Assembly: GCF_900103805.1 (NCBI RefSeq)
Contig: NZ_FNIB01000004.1
Location: forward strand, 1-64,000
Reading direction: 5' to 3'
Source: Cryobacterium flavum
Lineage (GTDB): Bacteria > Actinomycetota > Actinomycetes > Actinomycetales > Microbacteriaceae
Length of the DNA stretch: 64,000 nt
Shown: positions 42,998-50,869 of the stretch, piece by piece
How the letters are laid out: each line of letters opens with the position of its first letter
How positions within the stretch are numbered: position 1 is the stretch's first letter
Position numbers and translations under genes: made by a program
Notes under the pieces: model-generated
Seen by the model: the letters and a program-made list of their open reading frames with translations, nothing else
What the model was told of the DNA's origin: nothing
Database searches by the model: none

Positions 42998-44557
42998 TCA
43001 TTGGGGCTCGTCGGTTTGCTCGGGGTCGCCTTCAGCGGCGTCCACTGCTGTGACCGGCCCTGTCGGGCCGCCCCACCCGAAGGAGAATTGGCGCGTCACC
43101 ACGGGCGCCGTCTCCTGCATCGGAACGTAGCTGCCGCCATTCGGCCCATGGCCCGGCTCCTCATCGGGTTGCCAGCGCGGGATTTCACCACTGCTCGTGC
43201 CGAGGAGCCGTCGGGTGAGGGATGCGCCCGCCGACAGCAGATCGTCGAGGGACGCCTGCAGGTCGGTGTCGTTGACGGTGCCGGCACGGAGGGCAGCGCG
43301 GAGCACGCCCCGACGAATGAGCTCCTTGGCGAAGGATCCGGTCACGCCCTCCGCTCGGCCGGCGGCGGCATCGAGGGCGGCCGGGCTGAACGGCAGCCCG
43401 CCCGCATAACGCCGGAACAACCGCTCGCGTTCAGCCAGCGCGGGCAGGGGCACTTCCACGGCGAGATCGACCCGGCCTGGCCGTTCGGCGAGGGCACTTT
43501 CGAGTACCTCGACCCGGTTGGTGGTCATGACGAAGGCCACATCGGCGTCGCCGTCGAGCCCATCGAGGGCGTCGAGCACCTCGAATAAGAGTGGCTGCGG
43601 AGTCGTGTTGCGTTGCATCGCGACCAGGTCGATGTCTTCGAGCACGACGATGGACGGCGCGAATGTGCGCGCGATTTCGGCGGCGGCAGCGATGTGCACG
43701 ATGCTGGTGCCGGTCAGGAGCACGGCGGTGATGCCCGGGGTAACGCTCAGCAGGTGGCGTACGGTGAGGGTTTTGCCGGTACCGGGAGGACCGTAAAGCA
43801 ATACGCCGCGCTTCAAGTGTTGACCGGCGGCGAGCAGTGCCTGGCGCTGCTCGCCGATTCCGATGACGTGGTCGGTGATCGTGCTGAGGATGCCGTCCGG
43901 TAGCACGATGGCGGCCGCCGGAACGACGGGTCGTTCCAGAAAACTGATTCCGGCACCGGCCCCGTATTCGGTCTGCACGAACGAGAGCACCTGCCCGCGC
44001 AGCACGCTGTGCTCGATCATGAGCGCGCGCAGGTGCTCGAGAAAGCCGGTGACCGCCTGCGGTGATGTGGCCATGATCTCGAGTTCGGCCGTGTTGCGCC
44101 CGAATTGCGGGTTCGCGGCGCGTTGCAGCACCGCAATCGGCTCACCCTCAAAGCGGATGAGCCGCAGGCCGAATGAGACCACCTGACGGGTCGATGTCGG
44201 TCCGGTCGCCCGGGCCGAGTAGTCCACCGGCCCGGGAGCGAAACCCTGGAACGGGCTGGCCACCAGTTCGGACAGGCTTGAGTGAAAACGCTGCTGCCCG
44301 CCAGAGACGCCGAGAAGCGCGGCCGGATCGGTTCCGGCCAGGGCAGTCAGGGCAATGTCCGCGTCGACCAGGCGATGATCGGCGAGAGTCTCGGATACGA
44401 CCGGCAGGGTCGATGCGTTCGCGCCGAGAAACTCGGTGATCGCGTCGCCGAGCGGCGACTGGCCCGACGGGTTTTGGGCATCCGCCGTTGCCACGACGCG
44501 TTCCATGAATTTCTTGAACGAGCGCATGACGTCGCGGTCGAAAGTATCCTCGGTCAT
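42998..44557 (-). CDS. AAA+ ATPase of unknown target
   Basis: 519 residues from ATG 44557 (AGGAG 7-8 nt upstream). The N-terminal ~230 residues are unrecognised (includes RQVVSFGLRLIRFEGEPIAVLQRAA). The AAA core carries Walker A GPPGTGKT, Walker B IVVLEDID, sensor TTNR and arginine-finger region ALAERPGRVDLAVEVPLP. The order and the C-terminal Pro/Gly-rich tail resemble actinobacterial CbxX/FtsH-like solitary ATPases without a protease domain. It likely remodels a protein complex in the cytosol; the partner is unknown. The adjacent leftward lipoprotein 33 nt away may be cotranscribed. Confidence 0.8.
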   Translation of the reverse strand: MTEDTFDRDVMRSFKKFMERVVATADAQNPSGQSPLGDAITEFLGANASTLPVVSETLADHRLVDADIALTALAGTDPAALLGVSGGQQRFHSSLSELVASPFQGFAPGPVDYSARATGPTSTRQVVSFGLRLIRFEGEPIAVLQRAANPQFGRNTAELEIMATSPQAVTGFLEHLRALMIEHSVLRGQVLSFVQTEYGAGAGISFLERPVVPAAAIVLPDGILSTITDHVIGIGEQRQALLAAGQHLKRGVLLYGPPGTGKTLTVRHLLSVTPGITAVLLTGTSIVHIAAAAEIARTFAPSIVVLEDIDLVAMQRNTTPQPLLFEVLDALDGLDGDADVAFVMTTNRVEVLESALAERPGRVDLAVEVPLPALAERERLFRRYAGGLPFSPAALDAAAGRAEGVTGSFAKELIRRGVLRAALRAGTVNDTDLQASLDDLLSAGASLTRRLLGTSSGEIPRWQPDEEPGHGPNGGSYVPMQETAPVVTRQFSFGWGGPTGPVTAVDAAEGDPEQTDEPQ

Positions 44558-44590
44558 CTCGTGCTCCTGTCGTTGTAGCGCAGTAGGAGG

Positions 44591-45703
44591 TTAGCGGGCC
44601 TGGGCGATGATCGCCTCGGCGACAGCCACAGCCTGGGAGACAGATTCGACCGAGTAGGCCGATTCGCCGAGCGAGAAAATCACGGTGCAGTAACCGGAGG
44701 GGTCGGCGCAGACCTGCACGGCGTGCTCACCTTCGACGGCTCCCTCGAGCACGATCGGCGACAATGCGGCCTGACTGTCCGGCTCCGTGATCATCGTGTC
44801 AACGATCCCGGCGAGACCATAGCCGACATGGATCGAGGTGCCCAAAACGCCGTCGGCACGCACGTCGCACCGAAACAACCCGGCGGCCTGCGACACGAAG
44901 CCGTCGAAGTAGACCGGGTTCATGTTTGACGAGTCGAAGATTTCGTACTCGAGCGAGTCGACGCCGAGGGCCATGGCGATGCCCTGCGGCTTGAGCGCGC
45001 CGGTGCAGGCCGGTTCACGCGGGGTCAGGGCGACCGCCGGCCAGGCTACCTGGCTGGGTTCGGCATCCGTCAGAGTGGTATAAACGGATGCCGCGAGCGG
45101 CGTCATCTGCGCTACGATCGCGTCGCTCGTCATGCCGTCAAAGCGCACATCGCGGGTACCGAATGAGTTCGTGCTCAGCGTGATTTCGACCCAGGCGTCA
45201 CCGACGGGTGCTGAGATGAAACACCCGGGGTCGCCGCATCCGGTGGCCGCTTCGATGCCGCCGATGCTGGTGAGCGGGTCGGCCGGACCGGCGCCGGAAT
45301 CGTTTGGCGCCCAGGTGTCGGCCGCGCCGGGCAGTACCTTGACGCTCAGGTAGGCCCAGTCGGAGTCGGATTGGTGATCCATCGGATTGCCCGCTGCCGC
45401 GCCGACTCGCCAGGAGCAGGACAGCCCGCCGAGGGCTGGAACGGAGTACTCGACCAGGAATGTCGACGGCTGCATCGCGGCAACCGGGGTTGGCACGGTG
45501 CCGGCGGGATCCGCGAAGACGTTGGCAATGTCGCCCGGGGCCGCGATATCGTCGCAGCTGAGCGGGCTGGTGGCTGCGGCAGGCGTTGCGGTTGGCGAAG
45601 TCGTTGACGTGGCCGACGGTTCCGGCACGGGTTCGGCTGCGCATCCGCTGAGGGCGACGAGAGCGAGAGAAACGATCGGCAGGATCAGGGTGCGGCGCAG
45701 CAT
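44591..45703 (-). CDS. Putative lipoprotein
   Basis: 370 residues from ATG 45703. Signal peptide RTLILPIVSLALVALSGC with lipobox LSGC, Ser/Thr/Pro-rich linker, then a domain with at least eight Cys (SCDDIA, LSCSWRVG, ATGCGDPGC, PACTGAL, LFRCDVR, QVCADPSGYC) that suggests disulfide bonds in an exported protein. Cys spacing vaguely resembles DUF3558-like actinobacterial lipoproteins. Function unknown. TAGGCT 6 nt before the ATG indicates a leaderless promoter. Confidence 0.72.
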   Translation of the reverse strand: MLRRTLILPIVSLALVALSGCAAEPVPEPSATSTTSPTATPAAATSPLSCDDIAAPGDIANVFADPAGTVPTPVAAMQPSTFLVEYSVPALGGLSCSWRVGAAAGNPMDHQSDSDWAYLSVKVLPGAADTWAPNDSGAGPADPLTSIGGIEAATGCGDPGCFISAPVGDAWVEITLSTNSFGTRDVRFDGMTSDAIVAQMTPLAASVYTTLTDAEPSQVAWPAVALTPREPACTGALKPQGIAMALGVDSLEYEIFDSSNMNPVYFDGFVSQAAGLFRCDVRADGVLGTSIHVGYGLAGIVDTMITEPDSQAALSPIVLEGAVEGEHAVQVCADPSGYCTVIFSLGESAYSVESVSQAVAVAEAIIAQAR

Positions 45704-45709
45704 CCGGTC

Positions 45710-45715
45710 AGCCTA
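45710..45715 (-). promoter_or_regulatory. Putative -10 box (TAGGCT) of the lipoprotein gene
   Basis: Minus strand, 6 nt before ATG 45703; leaderless pattern. Confidence 0.5.
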
Positions 45716-45810
45716 GCAGGGGAGAGTTTTGGCCCGTGACCTGTGCTTTCCTTGCTATCGCGCTGCTGCTGCTCGACGTCGCACAGCCCGAGAATCGCAT
45801 ACCAAATCGG

Positions 45811-45828
45811 GTTCTAGAACGGTATGCT
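45811..45828 (+). promoter_or_regulatory. mazE promoter with overlapping palindrome
   Basis: The perfect 10-bp palindrome GTTCTAGAAC (45811-45820) is followed 2 nt later by TATGCT (45823-45828), itself 6 nt before the antitoxin ATG. A palindrome touching the -10 box is the expected site for autorepression by a ribbon-helix-helix antitoxin. Confidence 0.6.
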
Positions 45829-45834
45829 GCAGGT

Positions 45835-46071
45835 ATGAGTCGACAAATTGCGGTGCGCCTCCCCGACGACATCGTTGATTATCTTGACCTCGCCGTAACG
45901 GAGGGCCGCGACAGCAGCCGCGCCGCAGTGATCACGCGGGCCCTCGAACGAGAACGTCGTCGCGAGGTTGCACTGCGTGACGTTCGTATTCTCTCCGAGA
46001 AGTCGACAGACGTCGATGACCTGGACGAACTCGCACGCTACGGCGCGACCCTCCCGACTGACGTCCCGTGA
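45835..46071 (+). CDS. MazE-like ribbon-helix-helix antitoxin
   Basis: 78 residues. The N-terminal RQIAVRLPDDIVDYLDLAVTEGRDSSRAAVITRALERERRR is a typical RHH DNA-binding domain; the C-terminal acidic tail (STDVDDLDELARYGATLP) would bind and neutralise the toxin. Its TGA overlaps the downstream GTG by 4 nt. Likely represses its own promoter through GTTCTAGAAC. Confidence 0.85.
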   Translation: MSRQIAVRLPDDIVDYLDLAVTEGRDSSRAAVITRALERERRREVALRDVRILSEKSTDVDDLDELARYGATLPTDVP

Positions 46072-46373
46072 CGATGCGCGCGATTCATATTGCGCACCTC
46101 GACAAGGCACGGCCGGTTCTTGTGCTCACCCGCGAGCTCGTGCGCCCGTATCTCACGCGGGTCACGGTCGCACCGATCACCAGTTCGGTGCGGGGGCTGT
46201 CCACCGAAGTGCCGGTCGGCCCGTCGAACGGCCTCGACCAGGACTGCGTCGTGAGTTGCGACAACATCGTGACCATCCCGGTAGCGAGCCTCGGCCGCCA
46301 TATTGGTTTTCTGCTGCCCAGCCAGGAGTCACAACTCAGCGCCGCCATCCAGACGGCGTTCGAGCTCGACTGA
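46068..46373 (+). CDS. MazF-like (PemK) endoribonuclease toxin
   Basis: 101 residues from GTG 46068 (GTGACG; an ATG at 46074 is an alternative). The MazF fold signature is RAIHIAHLDKARPVLVLTREL...RVTVAPITSSVRGLSTEVPVG, then NGLDQDCVVSCDNIVTIP. Such toxins cleave single-stranded mRNA at short motifs when the antitoxin is degraded. The antitoxin-toxin order and coupling are standard for type II modules. Stop is 4 nt from the convergent SDR gene. Confidence 0.87.
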   Translation: MTMRAIHIAHLDKARPVLVLTRELVRPYLTRVTVAPITSSVRGLSTEVPVGPSNGLDQDCVVSCDNIVTIPVASLGRHIGFLLPSQESQLSAAIQTAFELD

Positions 46374-46376
46374 CGA

Positions 46377-47924
46377 CTACCAGGCGCCGGGCTGGTAGTC
46401 CTTGAGGAAGACGCCGTAGAGGTCTTCGCCGGCCTCGCCGCGCACGATCGGGTCGTAGACCCGGGCCGCGCCGTCGACCAGGTCGAGCGGAGCGTGAAAG
46501 CCTTCCTCGGCCAGGCGAACCTTCGTGGGGTGCGGGCGTTCGTCGGTGATCCAGCCGGTGTCAACGCTCGTCATGAGAATTCCGTCTTCGAGCATCTCCT
46601 TCGCGCTCGTGCGGGTGAGCATGTTCAGCGCGGCCTTGGCCATGTTGGTGTGCGGGTGGCCTGGCCCCTTGTAGCCGCGACCGAACACCCCCTCCATCGC
46701 CGACACGTTCACGATGTAGGTGCGCCGGGCAGCGGATGCCGTGAGCGACGCCCGCAGACGGCTCACCAATAAGAATGGTGCGGTCGTATTGCACAGCTGT
46801 ACTTCGAGCATCTCGAGCGGATCGACGTCCTCGACATTGGCCGTCCAGCTATTCACGTCGTGCAGGTCGGGAACGAGGCCGCCGGCGTCGATCGCGGTGC
46901 CGGCGGCGAGCTTTTCGAGCGAAGAGGACCCGGCGGCGAGGGCCAGCCGGGTGAGGTCATCCGCTGTGAGCGCACCCGCGCCGGAGGCGGCCGCGAGTAG
47001 CGGATGCCCCGACACCGACGCCGCCAGGGCCAGCGGATGCGCGTCGTTGGTGTGCCCGAACGACACGATCTCCGGCAGCGGGCCATCGGGCAGCGGCGAA
47101 TCCTCGGCCTCGACCAGGGGGGAGTACGAGCCGCGTGATCGACGCACGGTCTGCGCGGCGTTGTTGATGAGAATGTCGAGCGGGCCCTGGGCGGCGACGG
47201 AATCGGCCAGGGCGATCACCTGGGCCGGGTCACGCAGGTCGATGCCGACGATGCGCAGGCGGTGCAGCCAGTCCGTGGAGTCGGGCATGGCGGCGAAGCG
47301 GCGTACGGCATCGCGCGGAAAGCGGGTGGTGACGGTGGTGTGGGCTCCGTCGCGCAGCAGACGCAACGCGATATACATGCCGATCTTGGCCCGGCCGCCG
47401 GTGAGCAGGGCACGCTTGCCGGTCAGGTCGGTGCGGGCGTCGCGCTTGGCGTGGCTCGACAGTGCGCAGCTCGGGCAAAGCTGGTGGTAGAACGCGTCGA
47501 CCACGGTGTACTTCTGTTTGCAGATGTAGCAGGCGCGGGGGACGAGTAGTTCTCCGGCGGTGGCCGCGCTGGTGCCGAGTGACAGCTGCGCGCCGCGGGT
47601 CTCGTCGTCGATGCGGGTGGGCGCGCCGGTGGCGGTGGCGGCGATGACGCTGCGATCGGCGTCGGCGATGACCGCACGCTTCTCCAGGCGGCGCGCCATT
47701 TTGACCGACTTGAACATCTTGGCGGTGGCCTGGCGCACGGTGACAAAGTCGGCGCTGTCCGGGTCGACGTCGCTGAGGGAAGCGAGAACCCGCAGGGTCA
47801 CCGCGAGGTCGTGCGGGTCGATGTCGATGAATTCCGGATCGGATGATTCGAAGTCAGCGGTCGACACGCCCGATTCTTCTGGTGCCGAGCCGGTGGGCGC
47901 AGTGGTGGAGGGCGCGGTGGTCAT
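46377..47924 (-). CDS. SDR oxidoreductase with N-terminal Cys4 ribbon
   Basis: 515 residues. Residues ~125-160 contain CYICKQKYTVVDAFYHQLCPSC, a CxxC...CxxC element likely to bind zinc, immediately followed by an SDR core: ALLTGGRAKIGMYIALRLLRDGA (cofactor loop GGRAKIG in place of TGxxxGIG), DILINNAAQTV, and a C-terminal YKGPGHPHTNMAKAALNMLTRTSAKEM that resembles the Tyr-Lys active site, although the Tyr is replaced by His in the PHTNMAK segment. A related family with the GGRxKIG loop occurs in eukaryotes and Actinobacteria. Substrate unknown. TAGAAT 6 nt before the ATG indicates a leaderless promoter. Confidence 0.8.
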   Translation of the reverse strand: MTTAPSTTAPTGSAPEESGVSTADFESSDPEFIDIDPHDLAVTLRVLASLSDVDPDSADFVTVRQATAKMFKSVKMARRLEKRAVIADADRSVIAATATGAPTRIDDETRGAQLSLGTSAATAGELLVPRACYICKQKYTVVDAFYHQLCPSCALSSHAKRDARTDLTGKRALLTGGRAKIGMYIALRLLRDGAHTTVTTRFPRDAVRRFAAMPDSTDWLHRLRIVGIDLRDPAQVIALADSVAAQGPLDILINNAAQTVRRSRGSYSPLVEAEDSPLPDGPLPEIVSFGHTNDAHPLALAASVSGHPLLAAASGAGALTADDLTRLALAAGSSSLEKLAAGTAIDAGGLVPDLHDVNSWTANVEDVDPLEMLEVQLCNTTAPFLLVSRLRASLTASAARRTYIVNVSAMEGVFGRGYKGPGHPHTNMAKAALNMLTRTSAKEMLEDGILMTSVDTGWITDERPHPTKVRLAEEGFHAPLDLVDGAARVYDPIVRGEAGEDLYGVFLKDYQPGAW

Positions 47925-47930
47925 TCGAGG

Positions 47931-47936
47931 ATTCTA
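47931..47936 (-). promoter_or_regulatory. Putative -10 box (TAGAAT) of the SDR gene
   Basis: Minus strand, 6 nt before ATG 47924; leaderless pattern. Confidence 0.5.
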
Positions 47937-48005
47937 CGCGGGGTGACTGTGAGCATCCGTTTGTGGGTGCGTGACCGAAAGCCGGCCACGCACTCACGCG
48001 AGACG

Positions 48006-49580
48006 TTAGATCTTCGCCGGCTCCTGAATGGGGATGGCGTAGGTCGGCGGCTCGAAGGTATGGTCGAACGGCATTTCGTCGGTGTCGAGCAGCGGGTTGT
48101 CGTCCTGGGTCTTGACCAGTTCGTGCGCCTCTTCGTGGGTGTTCACACTCGGCATGGAGCCGGGCAGCGGACGGTTGGCCGATTCGCGCAGGAAGAAGAT
48201 GGCGATCGCCCCGATGAACGAGGTACCCATGAGGTAGAACGCCGGCATCATGTCGTTGCCGGTGCCCACGATGAGGGCCGCGATGATGAACGGCGTGGTA
48301 CCGCCGAAGATGGCCACCGCGAAGTTGTACGAGATGCCCATGGCGCCATACCGGCTCGCCGTCGGGAACAGGGCCGGCAGGGCCGAGGCGAGGTTCGAGA
48401 CGTAGAACGTGACCGGGAATGCGATGAGCGCCAGGCCGAGCAGGGTCGACCAGATGTCGCCGATACCGATCAGCAGGAACGCCGGGGACGACAGCACGAC
48501 CGTGCTGACGGCTCCGATCCAGAGCACCGGGCGACGCCCGATGCGGTCGGAGAGCCGGCCGGCCAGCGGGATGCACAACGCCATGACTACAAGAATCGGA
48601 ATGGTCAGCGCCGTACCGTGCAATTCGTCGTACCCCTTATTCTCCGTGAGGTAGGTGGGCATATACGAGGTCAGCGCGTAGCCGACGGTGTTCGCGGCGG
48701 CGACCAGAATCATCGCGATGATGATGTTGCGCCAGTACGCCTTGAAGATGGCGATCGGGCCCTTGGGAGTGTCGGCCGTGGCACCGATGGGGTTCTTCTG
48801 GGCTTCCTCCTGCGCGTCGAGCGTGGCCTGGAAGGCGGGGGACTCGTCGATCTTCATGCGGAAGTAGATGGCGATCAGGCCGAGCGGCCCGGCGATGAGG
48901 AACGGCACACGCCAGCCCCACGCCTCCATCACGTCCTGGCCGAGGGTGAGCTGCAACACAGAGACGAGTGACGCGCCGATGGCGAAACCGAGGTAGCTGC
49001 CCATGTCGAGAAAGCTCGCGAAGTAGCCGCGCTGCTTGTCGGGCGCGTGCTCGCTGACGAAGGTCGTCGCCCCGGCGTACTCGCCACCGGTCGAGAAACC
49101 CTGCACGAGCTTGACGAACACCAGCAGCACCGCCGCCCAGACCCCGATCTGCGCGTAGCCGGGCAGCAGCCCGACGGCGAAGGTCGACGCGGCCATCAGA
49201 ATCAGCGTGGTCGCGAGCACCTTCTGCCGACCGATGCGGTCACCGAGCCAGCCAAAGAACACGCCGCCGAGCGGGCGGGCGAAGAAGGTGGCCGCGAAGG
49301 TGCCGAGCAAAAACAGGGTTTGAACGGATGCGTCCGCCTCCGGCAAAAAGACCGGACCCATGGTGGTGATGAGGTAGCCGAAGATTCCCACGTCGTACCA
49401 CTCCATGGTGTTTCCCACGATCGTGCCGCCGAGGGCGCGCTTCATGATGGGCTTGTCGACGACGTTGACGTCGGACACGGCGATACGGCGGCGGCGAAGA
49501 GACTTCAGGGGCTTTGCCCGGGCTGCCGAGGCGCTCCGGGCGCTGGACGTCGGGTTGGATGTGCTTCGGTCAGTGAGCAT
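48006..49580 (-). CDS. MFS transporter, metabolite:H+ symporter (MHS/ProP-like)
   Basis: 524 residues from ATG 49580 with GGGAG about 9 nt upstream. About 12 transmembrane segments. Motif FFGWLGDRIGRQKVL after TM2 and GRLSDRIGRRPVLW in the second half are MFS motif A repeats. RALGGTIVGNTMEWYDVGIFGYL and QGFSTGGEYAGATTFVSEHAP are typical of the MHS family (ProP, ShiA, KgtP). It should import a small carboxylate or zwitterion with protons. The 161-nt divergent gap to the next gene holds its promoter and TAGGCT of the neighbour. Confidence 0.9.
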   Translation of the reverse strand: MLTDRSTSNPTSSARSASAARAKPLKSLRRRRIAVSDVNVVDKPIMKRALGGTIVGNTMEWYDVGIFGYLITTMGPVFLPEADASVQTLFLLGTFAATFFARPLGGVFFGWLGDRIGRQKVLATTLILMAASTFAVGLLPGYAQIGVWAAVLLVFVKLVQGFSTGGEYAGATTFVSEHAPDKQRGYFASFLDMGSYLGFAIGASLVSVLQLTLGQDVMEAWGWRVPFLIAGPLGLIAIYFRMKIDESPAFQATLDAQEEAQKNPIGATADTPKGPIAIFKAYWRNIIIAMILVAAANTVGYALTSYMPTYLTENKGYDELHGTALTIPILVVMALCIPLAGRLSDRIGRRPVLWIGAVSTVVLSSPAFLLIGIGDIWSTLLGLALIAFPVTFYVSNLASALPALFPTASRYGAMGISYNFAVAIFGGTTPFIIAALIVGTGNDMMPAFYLMGTSFIGAIAIFFLRESANRPLPGSMPSVNTHEEAHELVKTQDDNPLLDTDEMPFDHTFEPPTYAIPIQEPAKI

Positions 49581-49729
49581 AAGAATTTCTCCCGTGGAGA
49601 TATTGTGCTGCGAAGACACAGCTGTACTGCGTGGTGCAGATTTTTTTCAACCCACCCACAATACCCCCTCACGGGGGGCATCGCCCAAATGTTGGGTCTA
49701 ACTTTCGGGGATGACTCAGGAGTGCTGCT

Positions 49730-49735
49730 TAGGCT
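49730..49735 (+). promoter_or_regulatory. Putative -10 box (TAGGCT) of the DsbA-like gene
   Basis: 6 nt before ATG 49742; leaderless pattern. Confidence 0.5.
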
Positions 49736-49741
49736 GGGGGC

Positions 49742-50362
49742 ATGACTGATTCTGTAGATTTCTGGTTTGACCCCTCGTGCCCCTGGGCCTGGATGACGTC
49801 GCGCTGGGTTGACGAAGTGGCACACCTGCGCGAATTTGACGTGACCTGGCACGTGATGAGCCTCGCCGTTCTCAACGAAGACCAGGACGTCAGCGAGGAA
49901 TACGCCGCCTTCTTCCCGCGGGCACTCAAGTACACCCGACTCGTGGCCGCGGCCAACGAATTGCACGGCCAGAAGATAGTCAAGGCGCTCTACGACGCGC
50001 TCGGCACCCAGATTCACCTTGGCGGCAACCGCAATCCCGACGAGGTCATCCCCGCCGCGCTCGCCGAGGTGGGCCTTCCCGCGAGCTTCGCCGCCTTTGC
50101 GGACAGCGACGAGTACGACGCTCAGATGCGTGCCAGCCACTTCGACGGCATCAACCGGGTCGGCCAGGATGTCGGCACCCCGGTCATCGCGGTCAACGGC
50201 GTGGCCTTCTTCGGACCCGTCATCTCCCCGGCACCCATGGGCGACGACGCTCTCACGCTCTGGGACGGCGTGGTCGCGCTCGCGAGCTACGACGGGTTCT
50301 TCGAGCTCAAGCGCAGCCGTACCCGCGACCCAATTTTCGCCGAGGTCGTCGGCACTAAATAG
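49742..50362 (+). CDS. DsbA-fold, mycothiol-dependent nitroreductase-like protein with CPWA motif
   Basis: 206 residues. The whole sequence resembles Mycobacterium tuberculosis Rv2466c as I recall it: DFWFDPSCPWAWMTSRWVDEVA, then WHVMSLAVLNEDQD, VGQDVGTPVIAVNGVAFFGPVISPAP and FFELKRSRTRDP. The thioredoxin-like active site has Cys13 but Ala at the second Cys position (CPWA instead of CPWC), so it cannot form the usual intramolecular disulfide. It may act as a monothiol, mycothiol-linked oxidoreductase. First gene of a row with rpiB and the Nei-type glycosylase. Confidence 0.85.
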   Translation: MTDSVDFWFDPSCPWAWMTSRWVDEVAHLREFDVTWHVMSLAVLNEDQDVSEEYAAFFPRALKYTRLVAAANELHGQKIVKALYDALGTQIHLGGNRNPDEVIPAALAEVGLPASFAAFADSDEYDAQMRASHFDGINRVGQDVGTPVIAVNGVAFFGPVISPAPMGDDALTLWDGVVALASYDGFFELKRSRTRDPIFAEVVGTK

Positions 50363-50371
50363 GATGGTGAC

Positions 50372-50863
50372 ATGCGCATCCACATCGCCACGGACCATGC
50401 CGGTCTCGACCTCAGCCACCACCTGATCACGCACCTGCGTGCGGCGGGCCACGAGGTCATCGACCACGGGCCCCAGACCTACGACGCCCTCGACGACTAC
50501 CCCGCGTTCTGCATCAATGCCGCGCAGGCCACCGTCGACGACCTTGAAGGAGGCATTGAAGCGCTCGGTGTCGTGTTCGGCGGCTCCGGCAACGGCGAGC
50601 AGATGGCCGCCAACAAGGTGACCGGCGCCCGCGCCGCCCTGGTCTGGAACCTCTCTACAGCCAGGCTCGCCCGAGAACACAACGACGCCAACGTCATCTC
50701 GATCGGTGCCCGCGAGCACACGATCGAGGAGGCCACCGGCTTTATCGACGCGTTCATCGCCGAACCGTTCAGCGACGAGGAGCGCCACGTGCGTCGCATC
50801 CGTCAGCTGGGTGAATACGAGATCACCGGAACCATTGCCGGCAAGAACGTCGACGGCAAGTGA
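50372..50863 (+). CDS. rpiB: Ribose-5-phosphate isomerase B
   Basis: 163 residues. Interconverts ribose 5-phosphate and ribulose 5-phosphate in the pentose-phosphate pathway. MRIHIATDHAGLDLSHHL, HEVIDHGPQTYDALDDYPAFC and GVVFGGSGNGEQMAANKVTGARAALVWN are the RpiB core; mycobacterial-type members have Glu in place of the usual active Cys (here GGSGNGE). ARLAREHNDANVISIGARE is also diagnostic. AGGATGGTGAC precedes the ATG. Confidence 0.95.
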   Translation: MRIHIATDHAGLDLSHHLITHLRAAGHEVIDHGPQTYDALDDYPAFCINAAQATVDDLEGGIEALGVVFGGSGNGEQMAANKVTGARAALVWNLSTARLAREHNDANVISIGAREHTIEEATGFIDAFIAEPFSDEERHVRRIRQLGEYEITGTIAGKNVDGK

Positions 50864-50869
50864 GCTGAG

